In this document: piece by piece, positions 47,403 through 58,015 of the stretch
Layout of the letters: the number at the start of each line of letters is the position of its first letter
Numbering within the stretch: the stretch's first letter is position 1
Assembly (NCBI GenBank): GCA_916610825.1
Contig: OU744448.1
Coordinates: forward strand, 18,475,936-18,539,935
Origin: Haliclystus octoradiatus
Taxonomy: Eukaryota > Cnidaria > Staurozoa > Stauromedusae > Haliclystidae
Length of the DNA: 64,000 bases
Reading direction: 5' to 3'
Position numbers and translations under genes: made by a program
Notes under the pieces: model-generated
The model's input: only the letters and a program-made list of their open reading frames with translations
Databases searched by the model: none
Told to the model about the DNA's origin: nothing

Positions 47403-49427
47403 TTGGTTGGTGGTTACAAATTGATCATATACATAAATAAAATATCTGCATCTGGTTCATGTTGTGATACTGCATACTGCACTCTTGAAGCCATCGCAGT
47501 TGAATCAAGAATTGGAAGAAAAGACATCCTATTTCTATCAATATATAGACCGCCTAGACAGAAAAATCAACAAAATTCTAACTATTTACAAAGTGTTTAT
47601 AAAGATATAAATGACATTTGCCAATGGGCATGTTTTCAAAAACAAGCTGTTGTAGTAATAGGTGATTTAAACATGGATAGGATGCGGCCTAATTACCCTG
47701 AAGGGAAAATATTTAGAGACCTTGAAGAAGTCACCAACTTCGAGTGCATGATCAAGGAACCAACTCGAATCACCATTAACTCTCAATCTCTTTTGGATGT
47801 AATCTTAACCAATTCGCCTGATTTGTTTAAGAAATGTGGAACCTACAAAACGGAAATATGTGATCATTGTGTTATTTATGGAGAACTTACGCAGAAAATA
47901 CCAAAACATAACAGTAAAATATTGACTTTCAGACAAACTAAGAAAAACGCTCCTTGGCATGTGGCAAAAATTTTTGATGATATAGATGACAAATATGAAT
48001 ACTGGAGGCTATTATTTGGCACTATAATAGATGAACATGCCCCAATTCAAAGAAAACGAGTAGGAAAGAAAGATATCCCATATATGACTCTGGAATGGAA
48101 ATCTGCAATTAGACAAAAGAGAAAATATGCCATCCAATTCTCTAAGAACCACACTCCTGAAAATTTTGTACTTAAAAAGAAATGGAGGAACATTGCAACA
48201 AATGAGCGTAGAATTGCTATTAAAGATTATTGGTATAAAAAATCTGAGGAAATAAAATCTCGACCTAGGGAATTATTTAATACATTTAAACCGTTTCTCA
48301 GCAATAAAGTTAAAGGATCTGAAGATATAATACTTAAATCCAGGAACAGTGCAACAATAAAAGATCAAACGGAAGTAGCAGAAAAGTTAGCAAACTATTT
48401 TACCACTGCAGCTGATCATATAGGAGTAGATCGAATCAATAATTTAACAGAAGAGACACTTAAAAACCACAGAAGTGTTGAAGATATTAAAGCTAATTAT
48501 GACGGAGCTTGCTTTGGTTTTGAAGAACTTGCACCTGAAGAAGTGGGCAACGCACGTAAGAAAATTAACCCTAGAAAGTCATGCGGATGGGATGATGGAT
48601 TACCTCCGAAACTTCTCAAAAAGATTGCTTATGGAATAGCAAATTCATTAACTAATATTTATAACGACTGCATAAAGCTAAAACAATGGCCGAAGTCATG
48701 GAAAATGGGAGAATGGACCCCAGTATTCAAAGCTGGAGACAAGGGAATTGAAAGGAATTATCGTCCCATCACATCTCTTATTTGTATCGACAAAGTCTTT
48801 GAACAGATGCTAAGTACTCAAATTATAAATCATTACGATCCGACATTTTACAAGAAGATGACAGCATACAGAAGAATGCATAGCTGTGAAACTACTCTGC
48901 TAATGCTAATTGAAGACTGGAAACTAGCGGTTGATAATAAGAAACTAGTGATTGTATTGTCAACTGACATGAGCAAGGCATTCGATTCATTGTACCACCC
49001 ATTGATTGTTAAGAAGCTTAAGGCCTATGGATTTGACAGTAATTCACTAGATCTAATACGATCATTCTTCGACAAAAGGTTTAATAAAGTAACGATTCAT
49101 CAAAGTAAAAGTGAATGGAAATGTATGGTTAGAGGATGTCCCCAAGGCACTGCTTTCGGACCTCTTCTCTGGAATATGTTTCAAAGCGACATGTCGTATT
49201 CGGTAAAATACTCTAATCTATCTATGTATGCTGACGATCATCAACTATATGTCAAAGGAAGTAATGCTGCAATTGTCGATGCAGAGCTTAAAACGCAACG
49301 GGAAATAGCATCAAAGTGGTACAAAGACAACTTACTACTGGCAAACCCTGATAAATTCCAATCATTCACCATCAACCCAAGGAACATTGACAAAGAAAAT
49401 GTGCAAAATAACAAACTTCAAAAATAG
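47403..49427 (+). CDS. LINE endonuclease-reverse transcriptase ORF (partial)
   Basis: 674 codons, no internal stop. The endonuclease part has LSIYRPPRQ, VVVIGDLNMD, LLDVILTNSPD and ICDHCVIYG (catalytic Asp/Asn and Asp-His). The RT part has LICIDKVFEQML, STDMSKAFDSLYHPLIV, VRGCPQGTAFGPLLWNMF and SMYADDHQLYV (YADD near residue 609). The endonuclease N terminus is missing and the end is frameshifted at about 49,420, so the protein is not functional as it stands. The first codons may be host DNA. Confidence 0.85.
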   Translation: MVGGYKLIIYINKISASGSCCDTAYCTLEAIAVESRIGRKDILFLSIYRPPRQKNQQNSNYLQSVYKDINDICQWACFQKQAVVVIGDLNMDRMRPNYPEGKIFRDLEEVTNFECMIKEPTRITINSQSLLDVILTNSPDLFKKCGTYKTEICDHCVIYGELTQKIPKHNSKILTFRQTKKNAPWHVAKIFDDIDDKYEYWRLLFGTIIDEHAPIQRKRVGKKDIPYMTLEWKSAIRQKRKYAIQFSKNHTPENFVLKKKWRNIATNERRIAIKDYWYKKSEEIKSRPRELFNTFKPFLSNKVKGSEDIILKSRNSATIKDQTEVAEKLANYFTTAADHIGVDRINNLTEETLKNHRSVEDIKANYDGACFGFEELAPEEVGNARKKINPRKSCGWDDGLPPKLLKKIAYGIANSLTNIYNDCIKLKQWPKSWKMGEWTPVFKAGDKGIERNYRPITSLICIDKVFEQMLSTQIINHYDPTFYKKMTAYRRMHSCETTLLMLIEDWKLAVDNKKLVIVLSTDMSKAFDSLYHPLIVKKLKAYGFDSNSLDLIRSFFDKRFNKVTIHQSKSEWKCMVRGCPQGTAFGPLLWNMFQSDMSYSVKYSNLSMYADDHQLYVKGSNAAIVDAELKTQREIASKWYKDNLLLANPDKFQSFTINPRNIDKENVQNNKLQK

Positions 49428-50082
49428 ATGATAAGGAGATAAGTAAAACAGGTACCATAAAAATATTAGGAGTTACATTCGATGAGAAACTTACATTCTC
49501 TAACCACCTTAAAAAATTATGCCGAGTTGCTAGCCAAAAAGTTGGAGTTCTTGGACGTATACGAAAATTAGTACCTCTTAATGCAAAGCTGTTATTATAT
49601 AAAACATCTAACCTACCACATTTAACGTATTGCCATTTAATATGGAATTTTTGTAAAGCATCTGATATGAGAAAGATCGAAAAAATACAAGAACGTGCAT
49701 TGCGCATTATCTACTTATCTACTTCTGAATCATATGAACAGCTTCTTTTAAAATCGAAGATATTGCAATACTTATGTTCAAAATTAAAAACAAGATGTTA
49801 GAATCAAATTGCATAAATGAGTTATTTTGTTCAAAAAATGTAGATTACAGCCTTTGAAATAATGACTTTAAAATACCTGTTTATAATACAGTCCAATATG
49901 GCAAACATTCAATCAGATATCAAGGCCCATACATCTGGTCTAAACTTTGTCCAGATTTGATGAAAGAACAAAGTTTAGAATGCTTCAAGATGAATGTAAG
50001 AAAAACAAACATTTCAAACCTCTTTGATAATAACGCAAATTGCTGTAGTTTATGTCAATTATAGACATGTCAACTAGTAGAA

Positions 50083-50125
<43 letters not shown>

Positions 50126-50370
50126 AAATATAATCTTTGCAAGTTCTTACTATGAATGTTATAGTTGTTAATCAATTTAAGTTATTATTGTTATTACTCA
50201 ATTTACTTATTTTTAATTTTTTTTCTTTTTTTTTTCTATTTATTTATTTATTTATTTATTTATATATATAAAAATTTGTTACTTTAAATATTATAGTGTC
50301 CCCAATTAGTTTGTAAAGCTAAAGACATTGACACTCAAATAAAGTTATTGAATTGAATTGAATTGATCTG
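47403..50370 (+). mobile_element. CR1/jockey-like LINE, 5'-truncated, with (GAATT)n tail
   Basis: Holds the C-terminal part of an AP-endonuclease and a full RT, then post-RT coding in other frames: KILGVTFDEKLTFSNHLKK near 49,460-49,520, LLYKTSNLPHLTYCHLIW, and YGKHSIRYQGPYIWSKL near 49,900-49,950. The tail is ACACTCAAATAAAGTTATTG followed by GAATT repeats. A TA run lies at about 50,092-50,122. Intronic, between K1 copies 3 and 4. Confidence 0.85.
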
Positions 50371-51394
50371 AATTTGGTACTAAGTAAACGGGCTATAGAT
50401 TTCGATATATCGATTCGATAGGTAGACTAGTCATAGAAGATCTAGTTATTATCTAATTATTAACTACACACTGTTGAATTTGTTGGCTATCACATAACAT
50501 TTATTCCATTCTATATCTATACATACATATTTTTGGCATTTTGGTGCTTCGTTGGTGGGATGTCAGCAGGAGGTTTAGATTTTTTGACAAGACGAGATCT
50601 CTCACCAGTTTTATTTTATGTAGCCTGGAGGTGAATTGTATTCCTGATCAATTTTATTGAATGTTTAGAAATCCCGTCAAACAGAATAAACGCATTTTTT
50701 ATCTGAGCATCGATTTTTAAAAAAAAAGACACCGCAAAAACATCAATACCGTGTAGAAATTTAATTGTGGTACCCAAGTAAGATCAGAGTTCAGAAAAAG
50801 GTTACAATTGTTGGTAATATTATGAGTGTGGATTTGGAGAAAAAGACAGGCTAGTCACTGTAAAATAACTTTACTTGAATTAATTTCAATTCTCTCTCTT
50901 ACTGTCTGAAGATTATTTTAGAATAAATCAAAACTGTAGCAAAATATTGTGTCTTGTTCTTATCGCTGATCAACATAATGAAATTGGAAAACAAATTTTT
51001 GTTTCATAAATGATTCAAGAAAATTTATGAATAATTATTCAGGATATCAAAAAATTCATTAAAAGATTCTCTCAAAACATGCAACTCATATCAACTCACT
51101 TCACCCATTTTCTGTCTTCCTTGCACCGACCCAAAGTCTTAAATTCTCAAATCATCTCTAGGCAGTAAGAGAGAACGAACCAATCTACATCATTTTTATA
51201 AGGAATAACTTAATTAACATAATATACGATCTATTTAAATCAGGATTTTCAAGGACATAATTTTAAAACATCATTTCAAAAAGGGACAGTATACAGGAGT
51301 TACCTATTTGGAAAATATTTATCTAGAACTATAGATAATGGTGATGGACCTACACCTGTTTTAACATGGTAATAATTTCAGTTGTCCTCTTTAG
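50371..51394 (+). other. intron before K1 copy 4
   Basis: 50,530-51,394 is an old paralogue of about 34,600-35,407 plus 38,983-39,021, including GGTGATGGACCTACACCTG at about 51,340, which preserves the site where the LINE composite is inserted in the first copy. Confidence 0.6.
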
Positions 51395-51826
51395 AATGCC
51401 CAACAATATGTACTGCGGATTACCGTCCTGTTTGTGCCAGCAATGGTGTGACCTATTCAAATGGATGTGGCATGAAAGCAGCCGCATGCACCCTTAAGAA
51501 AGCTCTTACTAAACTATGGGATGGTGAATGTGCTGACTGCAAGAGAGCTTGCTTCTTTAACTATGATCCTGTTTGTACTACTGATGGTGTGACTCAAGGC
51601 AATGAATGTTCAATGAATGTTGCAATCTGTGAATCAAAAGGAACAATCATAAAAGCGTATGACGGAGAATGTAAAAAGGAATCAGATAAATGCCAGAAAG
51701 CATGCACTAGAGATTTCCGACCAGTGTGTGGTAGCGATGGTAAAACATATTCAAATGAATGTGGATTAGAAGTAGCTGACTGTAAATCAGACATGAAGAT
51801 TATCAAACTGTGGAACGGGGAATGCA
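51395..51826 (+). CDS. K1 exon copy 4: three Kazal domains
   Basis: Acceptor CTCTTTAG| and donor ATGCA|GTAAGT, 432 bp, phase 1-1. Ile for Met in the second domain (GTIIKAYD). P1 set Ala, Phe, Arg. By eye about nine of 432 bases differ from K1 copy 5. Opens the first 2,183-bp tandem unit. Confidence 0.9.
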
Positions 51827-51908
51827 GTAAGTAACTTTGTTTGCATTGCATTTTCATAATGATATTAATAAATCTATTCTAAAGATAACACTTTTAACCT
51901 TTTGATAG

Positions 51909-52049
51909 ATAACTGTGTAAAGCCTTGTACTCGTGAATATAACCCAAGCTGCGCAACAAATGGATTCACACAGGACAATGATTGCAAGTTAAAAATTCAA
52001 ATATGCAAGAGCAAAGGAACAGTAACTAAAGCGTTTGATGGACCATGCC
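51909..52049 (+). CDS. K2 exon copy 2: one Kazal domain
   Basis: Acceptor TTTGATAG| and donor ATGCC|GTAAGT, 141 bp, phase 1-1. CVKPCTREYNPSC and GPC as in copy 1; P1 Arg. It starts 514 bases after the K1 start, the same spacing as in three other units. Confidence 0.9.
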
Positions 52050-52635
52050 GTAAGTAAAGTCTGTTATATAGCTGTATGAAAGACATATTGAGCAATAAGT
52101 TGGTAGTTTATAAAGCTAATTGATTTCGTATCACAGATAATTTGACGATACTTCTTGTGGAGTCTTGTTTTAAGACTTCAACCATAATGAAACTATTAAT
52201 GTATGATATGTATTTAATGTATGAATTAATGTAATGTTTGCTTGTTTGTAAGTTTGCCTTGTTCTAATGCAGTTAATTACAGGCCCCTTATTCAACAATT
52301 GAGCCCTTCACCTAAATATCACCATATATTTGTCCTAGGTGGTTGGTTGGTGTGGGGTGAAAATAATTACATGCAAAATACTAGCAATTCAAAGGCAGAC
52401 CTGACACCACCAAGCAGCTCCAGTCACACTTCTAGATCAGATACTCTAGCTATAAAAATAATGTTTAAATGTAAAATGAAGACCCATCTGATGCTAAAGA
52501 TTATTCTACCTGCGCAAATTCCTCCAGATAAACCTTCTACCCTCTGAAACAGAAAAGAGTGAATGTCAAAAATAGTGTATCAATATTATATTTATCTCTG
52601 ATCTATTCAAACTTTGAATGTATATGTTTTTCCAG
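52050..52635 (+). other. intron between K2 and C8 (no foldback insert)
   Basis: Paralogous to 54,233-54,818. Lacks the 880-base foldback element found in the 41-43 kb unit. Confidence 0.6.
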
Positions 52636-52845
52636 CAAAATGCCCCAGAGGAATGCCAATCCCTGGATGTAAAATGGATCCATGTATCAAAGCCAAATGC
52701 CCAAATCATCCAGATGCCAAATGTGTATCAACATTCTGTGGTGGTTGCAACGCTGTGTTTTACAAAGAAGATGGAATGAAAGTCAATTGTAGTATGCCTG
52801 CTATGGGAATAGCAAGACCAATGATTGGTAAAATAGAAAGCAAAG
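52636..52845 (+). CDS. C8 exon copy 2: eight-cysteine module
   Basis: Acceptor TTTTCCAG| and donor GCAAAG|GTATGT, 210 bp, phase 1-1. Encodes CPRGMPIPGC and the same CGGCNAVFY centre; Arg replaces the Lys of copy 1 after CP. Confidence 0.85.
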
Positions 52846-53577
52846 GTATGTTCTTGTCAGTGGTAGAAAGTATCATGGCCGTTGTGCCTTGCGAAAAATC
52901 ACTCAGTTCATGAACTGTTCATTAAAATCATGAAAAGTTTATAAACAGTTCATAGATCGTTTATGACAATTCTTCAGCAAAGTAACTCTAGTGAGCACAG
53001 TTTTTCAATATTTGTGACTGATGACCAGGAAATATCACAATGCAATGTTTTCAATGGTATCATTTATTCTAGACTTCATGTTTGCAAAAATGAATTTGAA
53101 TGAAGACGAGCTTGCATTGCTTGATGTATTTTTTTGGTTTAGAGTCTCACTTATCAAACATATCAAAATCGTCATTAAACCCTTTGTGTCAAATCCTTAA
53201 TATCACAATAGTATGGGTAGGGAGGGGAAAAAGTTAACAATGAACAGCCTAAAATATCAGAAGCCCACACATAAATCAGCCACGTCAACAAATACAACAT
53301 ATAGCAATAGCAACTACACTACATTTATGTTCATATACAACCTTGACATAATTTGTTGAGATGAATGGCTTTGACATAACAGATCATAGCATTCATACAG
53401 TCACAGATCAAACAAGCCACTTGATTAGCATAATCTCCTCATTGACTTTCCCAAACCATTCAGCAGCGCATTGAAACAAAGAAGGAACGGCATAGTCCTG
53501 AACTGCAACCTAAATTGTAAATTGGATTTGTGAATTTGTAGAATGTTGATCTGATATTAATTGTCTCTTATGTTTAG

Positions 53578-54009
53578 ATTGCCCAACAATATGTACTGCG
53601 GATTACCGTCCTGTGTGTGCCAGCAATGGCGTGACCTATTCAAATGGATGTGGCATGAAAGCAGCCGCATGCACCCTTAAGAAAGCTCTTACTAAACTAT
53701 GGGATGGTGAATGTGCTGACTGCAAGAGAGCTTGCTTCTTTAACTATGATCCTGTTTGTACTACTGACGGTGTGACACAAGGCAATGAATGTTCAATGAA
53801 TGTTGCAATCTGTGAATCAAAAGGAACAATCATGAAAGCGTATGACGGAGAATGTAAAAAGGAATCAGATAAATGCCAAAAAGCATGCACTAGAGATTTC
53901 CGACCAGTGTGTGGTAGCGATGGTAAAACATATTCAAATGAATGTGGATTAGAAGTAGCTGACTGTAAATCAGACATGAAGATTACCAAACTATGGAACG
54001 GAGAATGCA
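53578..54009 (+). CDS. K1 exon copy 5: three Kazal domains
   Basis: Acceptor ATGTTTAG| and donor ATGCA|GTAAGT, 432 bp, phase 1-1. P1 set Ala, Phe, Arg; Thr in MKITKLW. Starts exactly 2,183 bases after K1 copy 4. Confidence 0.9.
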
Positions 54010-54091
54010 GTAAGTAACTTTGTTTGCATTGCATTTTCATAATGATATTGATAAATCTATTCTAAAGATAACACTTTTAACCTTTTGACAG

Positions 54092-54232
54092 ATAACTGTG
54101 TAATGCCTTGTACTCGTGAATATAACCCAAGCTGCGCAACAAATGGATTCACACAGGACAATGATTGCAAGTTAAAAATTCAAATCTGCAAGAGCAAAGG
54201 AACAGTAACTAAAGCGTTTGATGGACCATGCC
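54092..54232 (+). CDS. K2 exon copy 3: one Kazal domain
   Basis: Acceptor TTTGACAG| and donor ATGCC|GTAAGT, 141 bp, phase 1-1. Met replaces Lys in CVMPCTREYNPSC; P1 Arg is kept. Confidence 0.9.
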
Positions 54233-54818
54233 GTAAGTAAAGTCTGTTATATAGCTGTATGAAAGACATATTGCTCAATAAGTTGGTAGTTTATAAAGCT
54301 AATTGATTTCGTATCAAAGATAATTTGACGATACTTCTTGTGGAGTCTTGTTTTAAGACTTCAACCATAATGAAACTATTAATGTATGATATGTATTTAA
54401 TGTATGAATTAATGTAATGTTTGCTTGTTTGTAAGTTTGCCTTGTTCTAATGCAGTTAATTAAAGGCCCCTTATTCAACAATTGAGCCCTTCACCTAAAT
54501 ATCACCATATATTTGTCCTAGGTGGTTGGTTGGTGTGGGGTGAAAATAATTACATGCAAAATACTAGCAATTCAAAGGCAGACCTGACACCACCAACCAG
54601 CTCCAGTCACACTTCTACATCAGATACTCTAGCTATAAAAATAATGTTTAAATGTAAAATGAAAACCCATCTGATGCTAAAGATTATTCTACCTGCGCAG
54701 ATTCCTCCAGATAAACCTTCTACCCTTGGAAACAGAAAAGAGTGAATGTCAAAAATAGTGTATCAATATTATATTTATCTCTGATCTATTCAAACTTTGA
54801 ATGTATATGTTTTTCCAG

Positions 54819-55028
54819 CAAAATGCCCCAGAGGAATGCCAATCCCTGGATGTAAAATGGATCCATGTATCAAAGCCAAATGCCCAAATCATCCAGATGC
54901 CAAATGTGTATCAACATTCTGTGGTGGTTGCAACGCTGTGTTTTACAAAGAAGATGGAATGAAAGTCAATTGTATTAAACCTGCTATTGGAATAGCAAGA
55001 CCAATGATTGGTAAAATAGAAAGCAAAG
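54819..55028 (+). CDS. C8 exon copy 3: eight-cysteine module
   Basis: Acceptor TTTTCCAG| and donor GCAAAG|GTATGT, 210 bp, phase 1-1. All eight Cys kept; the tail reads NCIKPAIGIARP where copy 2 reads NCSMPAMGIARP, so changes cluster just after the last Cys. The BEL/Pao element lies in the following intron. Confidence 0.85.
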
Positions 55029-55329
55029 GTATGTTCTTGTCAGTGGTAGAAAGTATCATGGCCGTTGTGCCTTGCGAAAAATCACTCAGTTCATGAACTG
55101 TTCATTAAAATCATGAAAAGTTTATAAACAGTTCATAGATCGTTTATGACAATTCTTCAGCAAAGTAACTCTAGTGAGCACAGTTTTTCAATATTTGTGA
55201 CTGATGACCAGGAAATAGCACAATGCAATGTTTTCAATGGTATCATTTATTCTAGACTTCATGTTTGCAAAAATGAATTTGAATGAAGACGAGCTTGCAT
55301 TGCTTGATGTATTTTTTTGGTTTAGAGTC

Positions 55330-55673
55330 TGTTTTAACTATATATTTTATTTAGTTTCCTAATTTTATTTCAATTAATCTTGTTTAATATCGTTTATTCA
55401 ATCCATGTTTAATCTGGCAAGCTGCCTCTCTATAGAAATGTCAAATAACGTAAAGAGAGGCTGTGGTGGACATAAAGGAACCACGTGGAAAAAGTTTTTA
55501 GTTTTATTCATGATGGCGTGAAACTATATTGTATTTGCAATAGTTAAATGCTGTATTACTGTTTTAAAATATATAGAGCTTTGCTGTTAAAATTTAAATC
55601 TAATTATATTACAGTTTGGTTAATATTTGCTTTGTTTCTCTTTGGTTTTGTGTCTGATTTGATGGTTAAAACA
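55330..55673 (+). repeat. 5' LTR of the BEL/Pao element
   Basis: 344 bp, TG...CA ends. Differs from the 3' LTR at CTAATTTTATTT (CTAAATTTATTT there) and at AACGTAAAG (AACCTAAAG there). Confidence 0.95.
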
Positions 55674-55801
55674 TTTTAATTTTAACACATGGCGGAGATG
55701 TTATAACAATAATAAGAGTTCTCAAACACAGCCAAGATTTGGTTTGACAAAGGAATATTACTGTATTGGTTCTTTATTTACAGCACCTATAGCTTTTCAA
55801 A

Positions 55802-56587
55802 ATGATGACTAGAGGAAAATTAATGGAAGGATGGAACACTATAAAAGGAACAACAGTCGACTTAGATATAGAAGGAGAACACATTTTCTACTTACCAATG
55901 CCCAGTGCTTCTGAGTTAGCAAAATATATTCTGCTAACAGAAGAGTTAGTTGCACAACTGGTCACAGGGGACAATGAGAGTGGGATTAATTTAAAAGATG
56001 TAAAATGCTTTTTAACAAGATTATACATTAGTAGAGAACAAATTGAGACGAAGGATGTTATTTTATACGAGGTTAATCATATTAAAACACTTTGTATTCC
56101 TGATATGTTAAATCAATTATTGAGAGAAAACCCAAACCCTATTGGGAAGACTAAAGCTAACATATTTGAAAAAAGGCTTCGTAACTGGAAGGCAAATTTA
56201 AAACTACACGTAGATATATTACTAAAAGCAATGTCTAAACTTTCAGAAATTTCGGATGACAAAGAATGGAAGGAAAATGACAGTCTTATAGATGTTCTAA
56301 GTTCTGATGAACAATATTATGCTGAACCAGTTTATACATGGTCCATATGTGGGAACAATTTTATTAACGAAGAAGTATTAGAGGGTTTAGAACAGAACAT
56401 AATTGCTGTGTGCCTTCTGGACCAAGTTGATTTAGTGCATAAGCATATTGAGCATTTGAAATGTGATAGCGAAAGATGCGAATGTATAATAAATGAATTT
56501 AAGAAAGGAAGCAGTTCTGATCATAGTGACGAAAGTAGACAACAAACACCACAACAAGGGAAATTGGTCACCAGCACTAGATTTTAA
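55802..56587 (+). CDS. BEL/Pao gag N-terminal ORF
   Basis: 261 residues from an ATG about 130 bases after the 5' LTR. Helix-rich and charged, with no named motif recognised; its position identifies it as the start of gag. It stops at 56,585-56,587, and gag-like coding resumes in another frame from 56,581, so either there is a frameshift error or two ORFs abut. Confidence 0.7.
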   Translation: MMTRGKLMEGWNTIKGTTVDLDIEGEHIFYLPMPSASELAKYILLTEELVAQLVTGDNESGINLKDVKCFLTRLYISREQIETKDVILYEVNHIKTLCIPDMLNQLLRENPNPIGKTKANIFEKRLRNWKANLKLHVDILLKAMSKLSEISDDKEWKENDSLIDVLSSDEQYYAEPVYTWSICGNNFINEEVLEGLEQNIIAVCLLDQVDLVHKHIEHLKCDSERCECIINEFKKGSSSDHSDESRQQTPQQGKLVTSTRF

Positions 56588-57786
56588 ATGAATCGATACC
56601 ACCTCCTCTAGAAGAAGTGAACAGACTTTCGCTAGCAACAAACGATTTCTCTAGAGGCATAGAGCTCTTGAATGCCAACATTGAGAACGATACCACTTCT
56701 CTCCACAGCTCTAGTCTGAACACAAATGAGCTGGATCGACTACCAGAAGAATCCAGAAAGTTGGCCTTGAAAGTCAGAGGTATTGTTAAGTCACTGAGAA
56801 GGTATAATAAGTTAGCGGAAAGCAACCCAGCAAACGCTATGGATCAGTTTTTTAGAAATAGCATTCGGAAAATGAATGAAGAAGTCACTAATTGTGAATT
56901 GGAAATGAACTCAATAGAATATCCACCAGCAGAAATTGAGAAATGGATGGAGGAATGTTTTGACATAATCAATAAGCTTTTGGAAAAATGCAGAGTTAGA
57001 GACGATAATAAAAGACAAAATGAACGTGATTCGAAAGAAGTAGAGCTTAGCAGCAAAAACTTGGCTGAATTTGATGGAAACAGTGGTAACTACATCACAT
57101 GGAGGAGACAGATACTAGAAACACTACATTGTTCAAATAAGCCGAAGCAATTATGGAAGATGATTGTGTCAAATTCAGCATTCAGAAAAGCAAATGGGAT
57201 TGCACAAGTTATGATCAATAGGGCAATAACAGAGACAAAGGAGTGGGATGACTTCATTGACGAATTAGATTCCTACTTTGGCGAGCCAAGCATGATCGCA
57301 AATGATATGTCAAAGAGAATTGGAAAAATCAAGAAACCTTTTGGAAATGGAGATCCCATTGCTGTGGAGATGATGAGAAACGTTTTTGCGATCAATACTG
57401 ATCTCAACGCAAGTAATATAAAAGAAATGGTGATACAAAAAGACGTAGTCGAAGAACTTTTAGACAAACTTCCTCCTGTAATTAAGGACTATGTTTCAGA
57501 AAGAAAGTATCAAAAACGGCCAATTGAAATCTGGGACCACATTATTGAAGGATTCAAACAAAAAAAATATTATTTAATGGCCAACAGAGATACCTTTTAC
57601 ACATTAAAGAGAGGTAAAGATGATTCTACAAAGAGATATGTCAATGTAAAACTATCAACAAATGTTTATGAGGAAGAAGATGATGTCTCGGATGTTCAAT
57701 GTATAAGATGGTTACTGTCAATGTTAAACCAGGATGTTACCTTTGTGATGGACCACATGCTCTTTGGTCTAGAGATTGCCAGATGA
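56581..57786 (+). CDS. BEL/Pao gag middle part (capsid-like)
   Basis: Open from 56,581. Coiled-coil-like N-terminal part, then AEFDGNSGNYITWRRQILET and LDKLPPVIKDYVSERKYQ, similar to the gag domain of BEL/Pao elements that has a 'F-x-G-x-x-x-x-W' start. The last residues (after VQC) are out of frame: the zinc-knuckle reading KPGCYLCDGPHALWSRDC at about 57,724-57,780 lies in a different frame. Confidence 0.7.
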   Translation: MLNESIPPPLEEVNRLSLATNDFSRGIELLNANIENDTTSLHSSSLNTNELDRLPEESRKLALKVRGIVKSLRRYNKLAESNPANAMDQFFRNSIRKMNEEVTNCELEMNSIEYPPAEIEKWMEECFDIINKLLEKCRVRDDNKRQNERDSKEVELSSKNLAEFDGNSGNYITWRRQILETLHCSNKPKQLWKMIVSNSAFRKANGIAQVMINRAITETKEWDDFIDELDSYFGEPSMIANDMSKRIGKIKKPFGNGDPIAVEMMRNVFAINTDLNASNIKEMVIQKDVVEELLDKLPPVIKDYVSERKYQKRPIEIWDHIIEGFKQKKYYLMANRDTFYTLKRGKDDSTKRYVNVKLSTNVYEEEDDVSDVQCIRWLLSMLNQDVTFVMDHMLFGLEIAR

Positions 57787-58015
57787 CAGGTGCTTACCTT
57801 ACACAAAAAACAATAAACGATCTTGGGGATATGCACATATGCTTACGTTGTGCAGGAAAGGAAGATGATTGTTAGGGAAAATGTAATGGAAAATTTAAAC
57901 TCCGTGATGGAAAAACAAAATCCTCAGATTGTGGAAAGTGCAATAGTAGCACCACTATCGCCTTTGTAAATGCAACTTTGAAAACGAATCTACTGGATAT
58001 TCAGAGAACAAATGT
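57724..58015 (+). pseudogene. BEL/Pao zinc-knuckle and linker segment, broken
   Basis: CYLCDGPHALWSRDC and CLRCAGKEDDC, two Cys clusters of gag, are followed by an in-frame TAG near 57,873. A second shift near 57,950 leads to CKCNFENESTGYSENKC, which joins the pol frame. Three disruptions in under 300 bases stand out next to the open pol. Confidence 0.7.
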
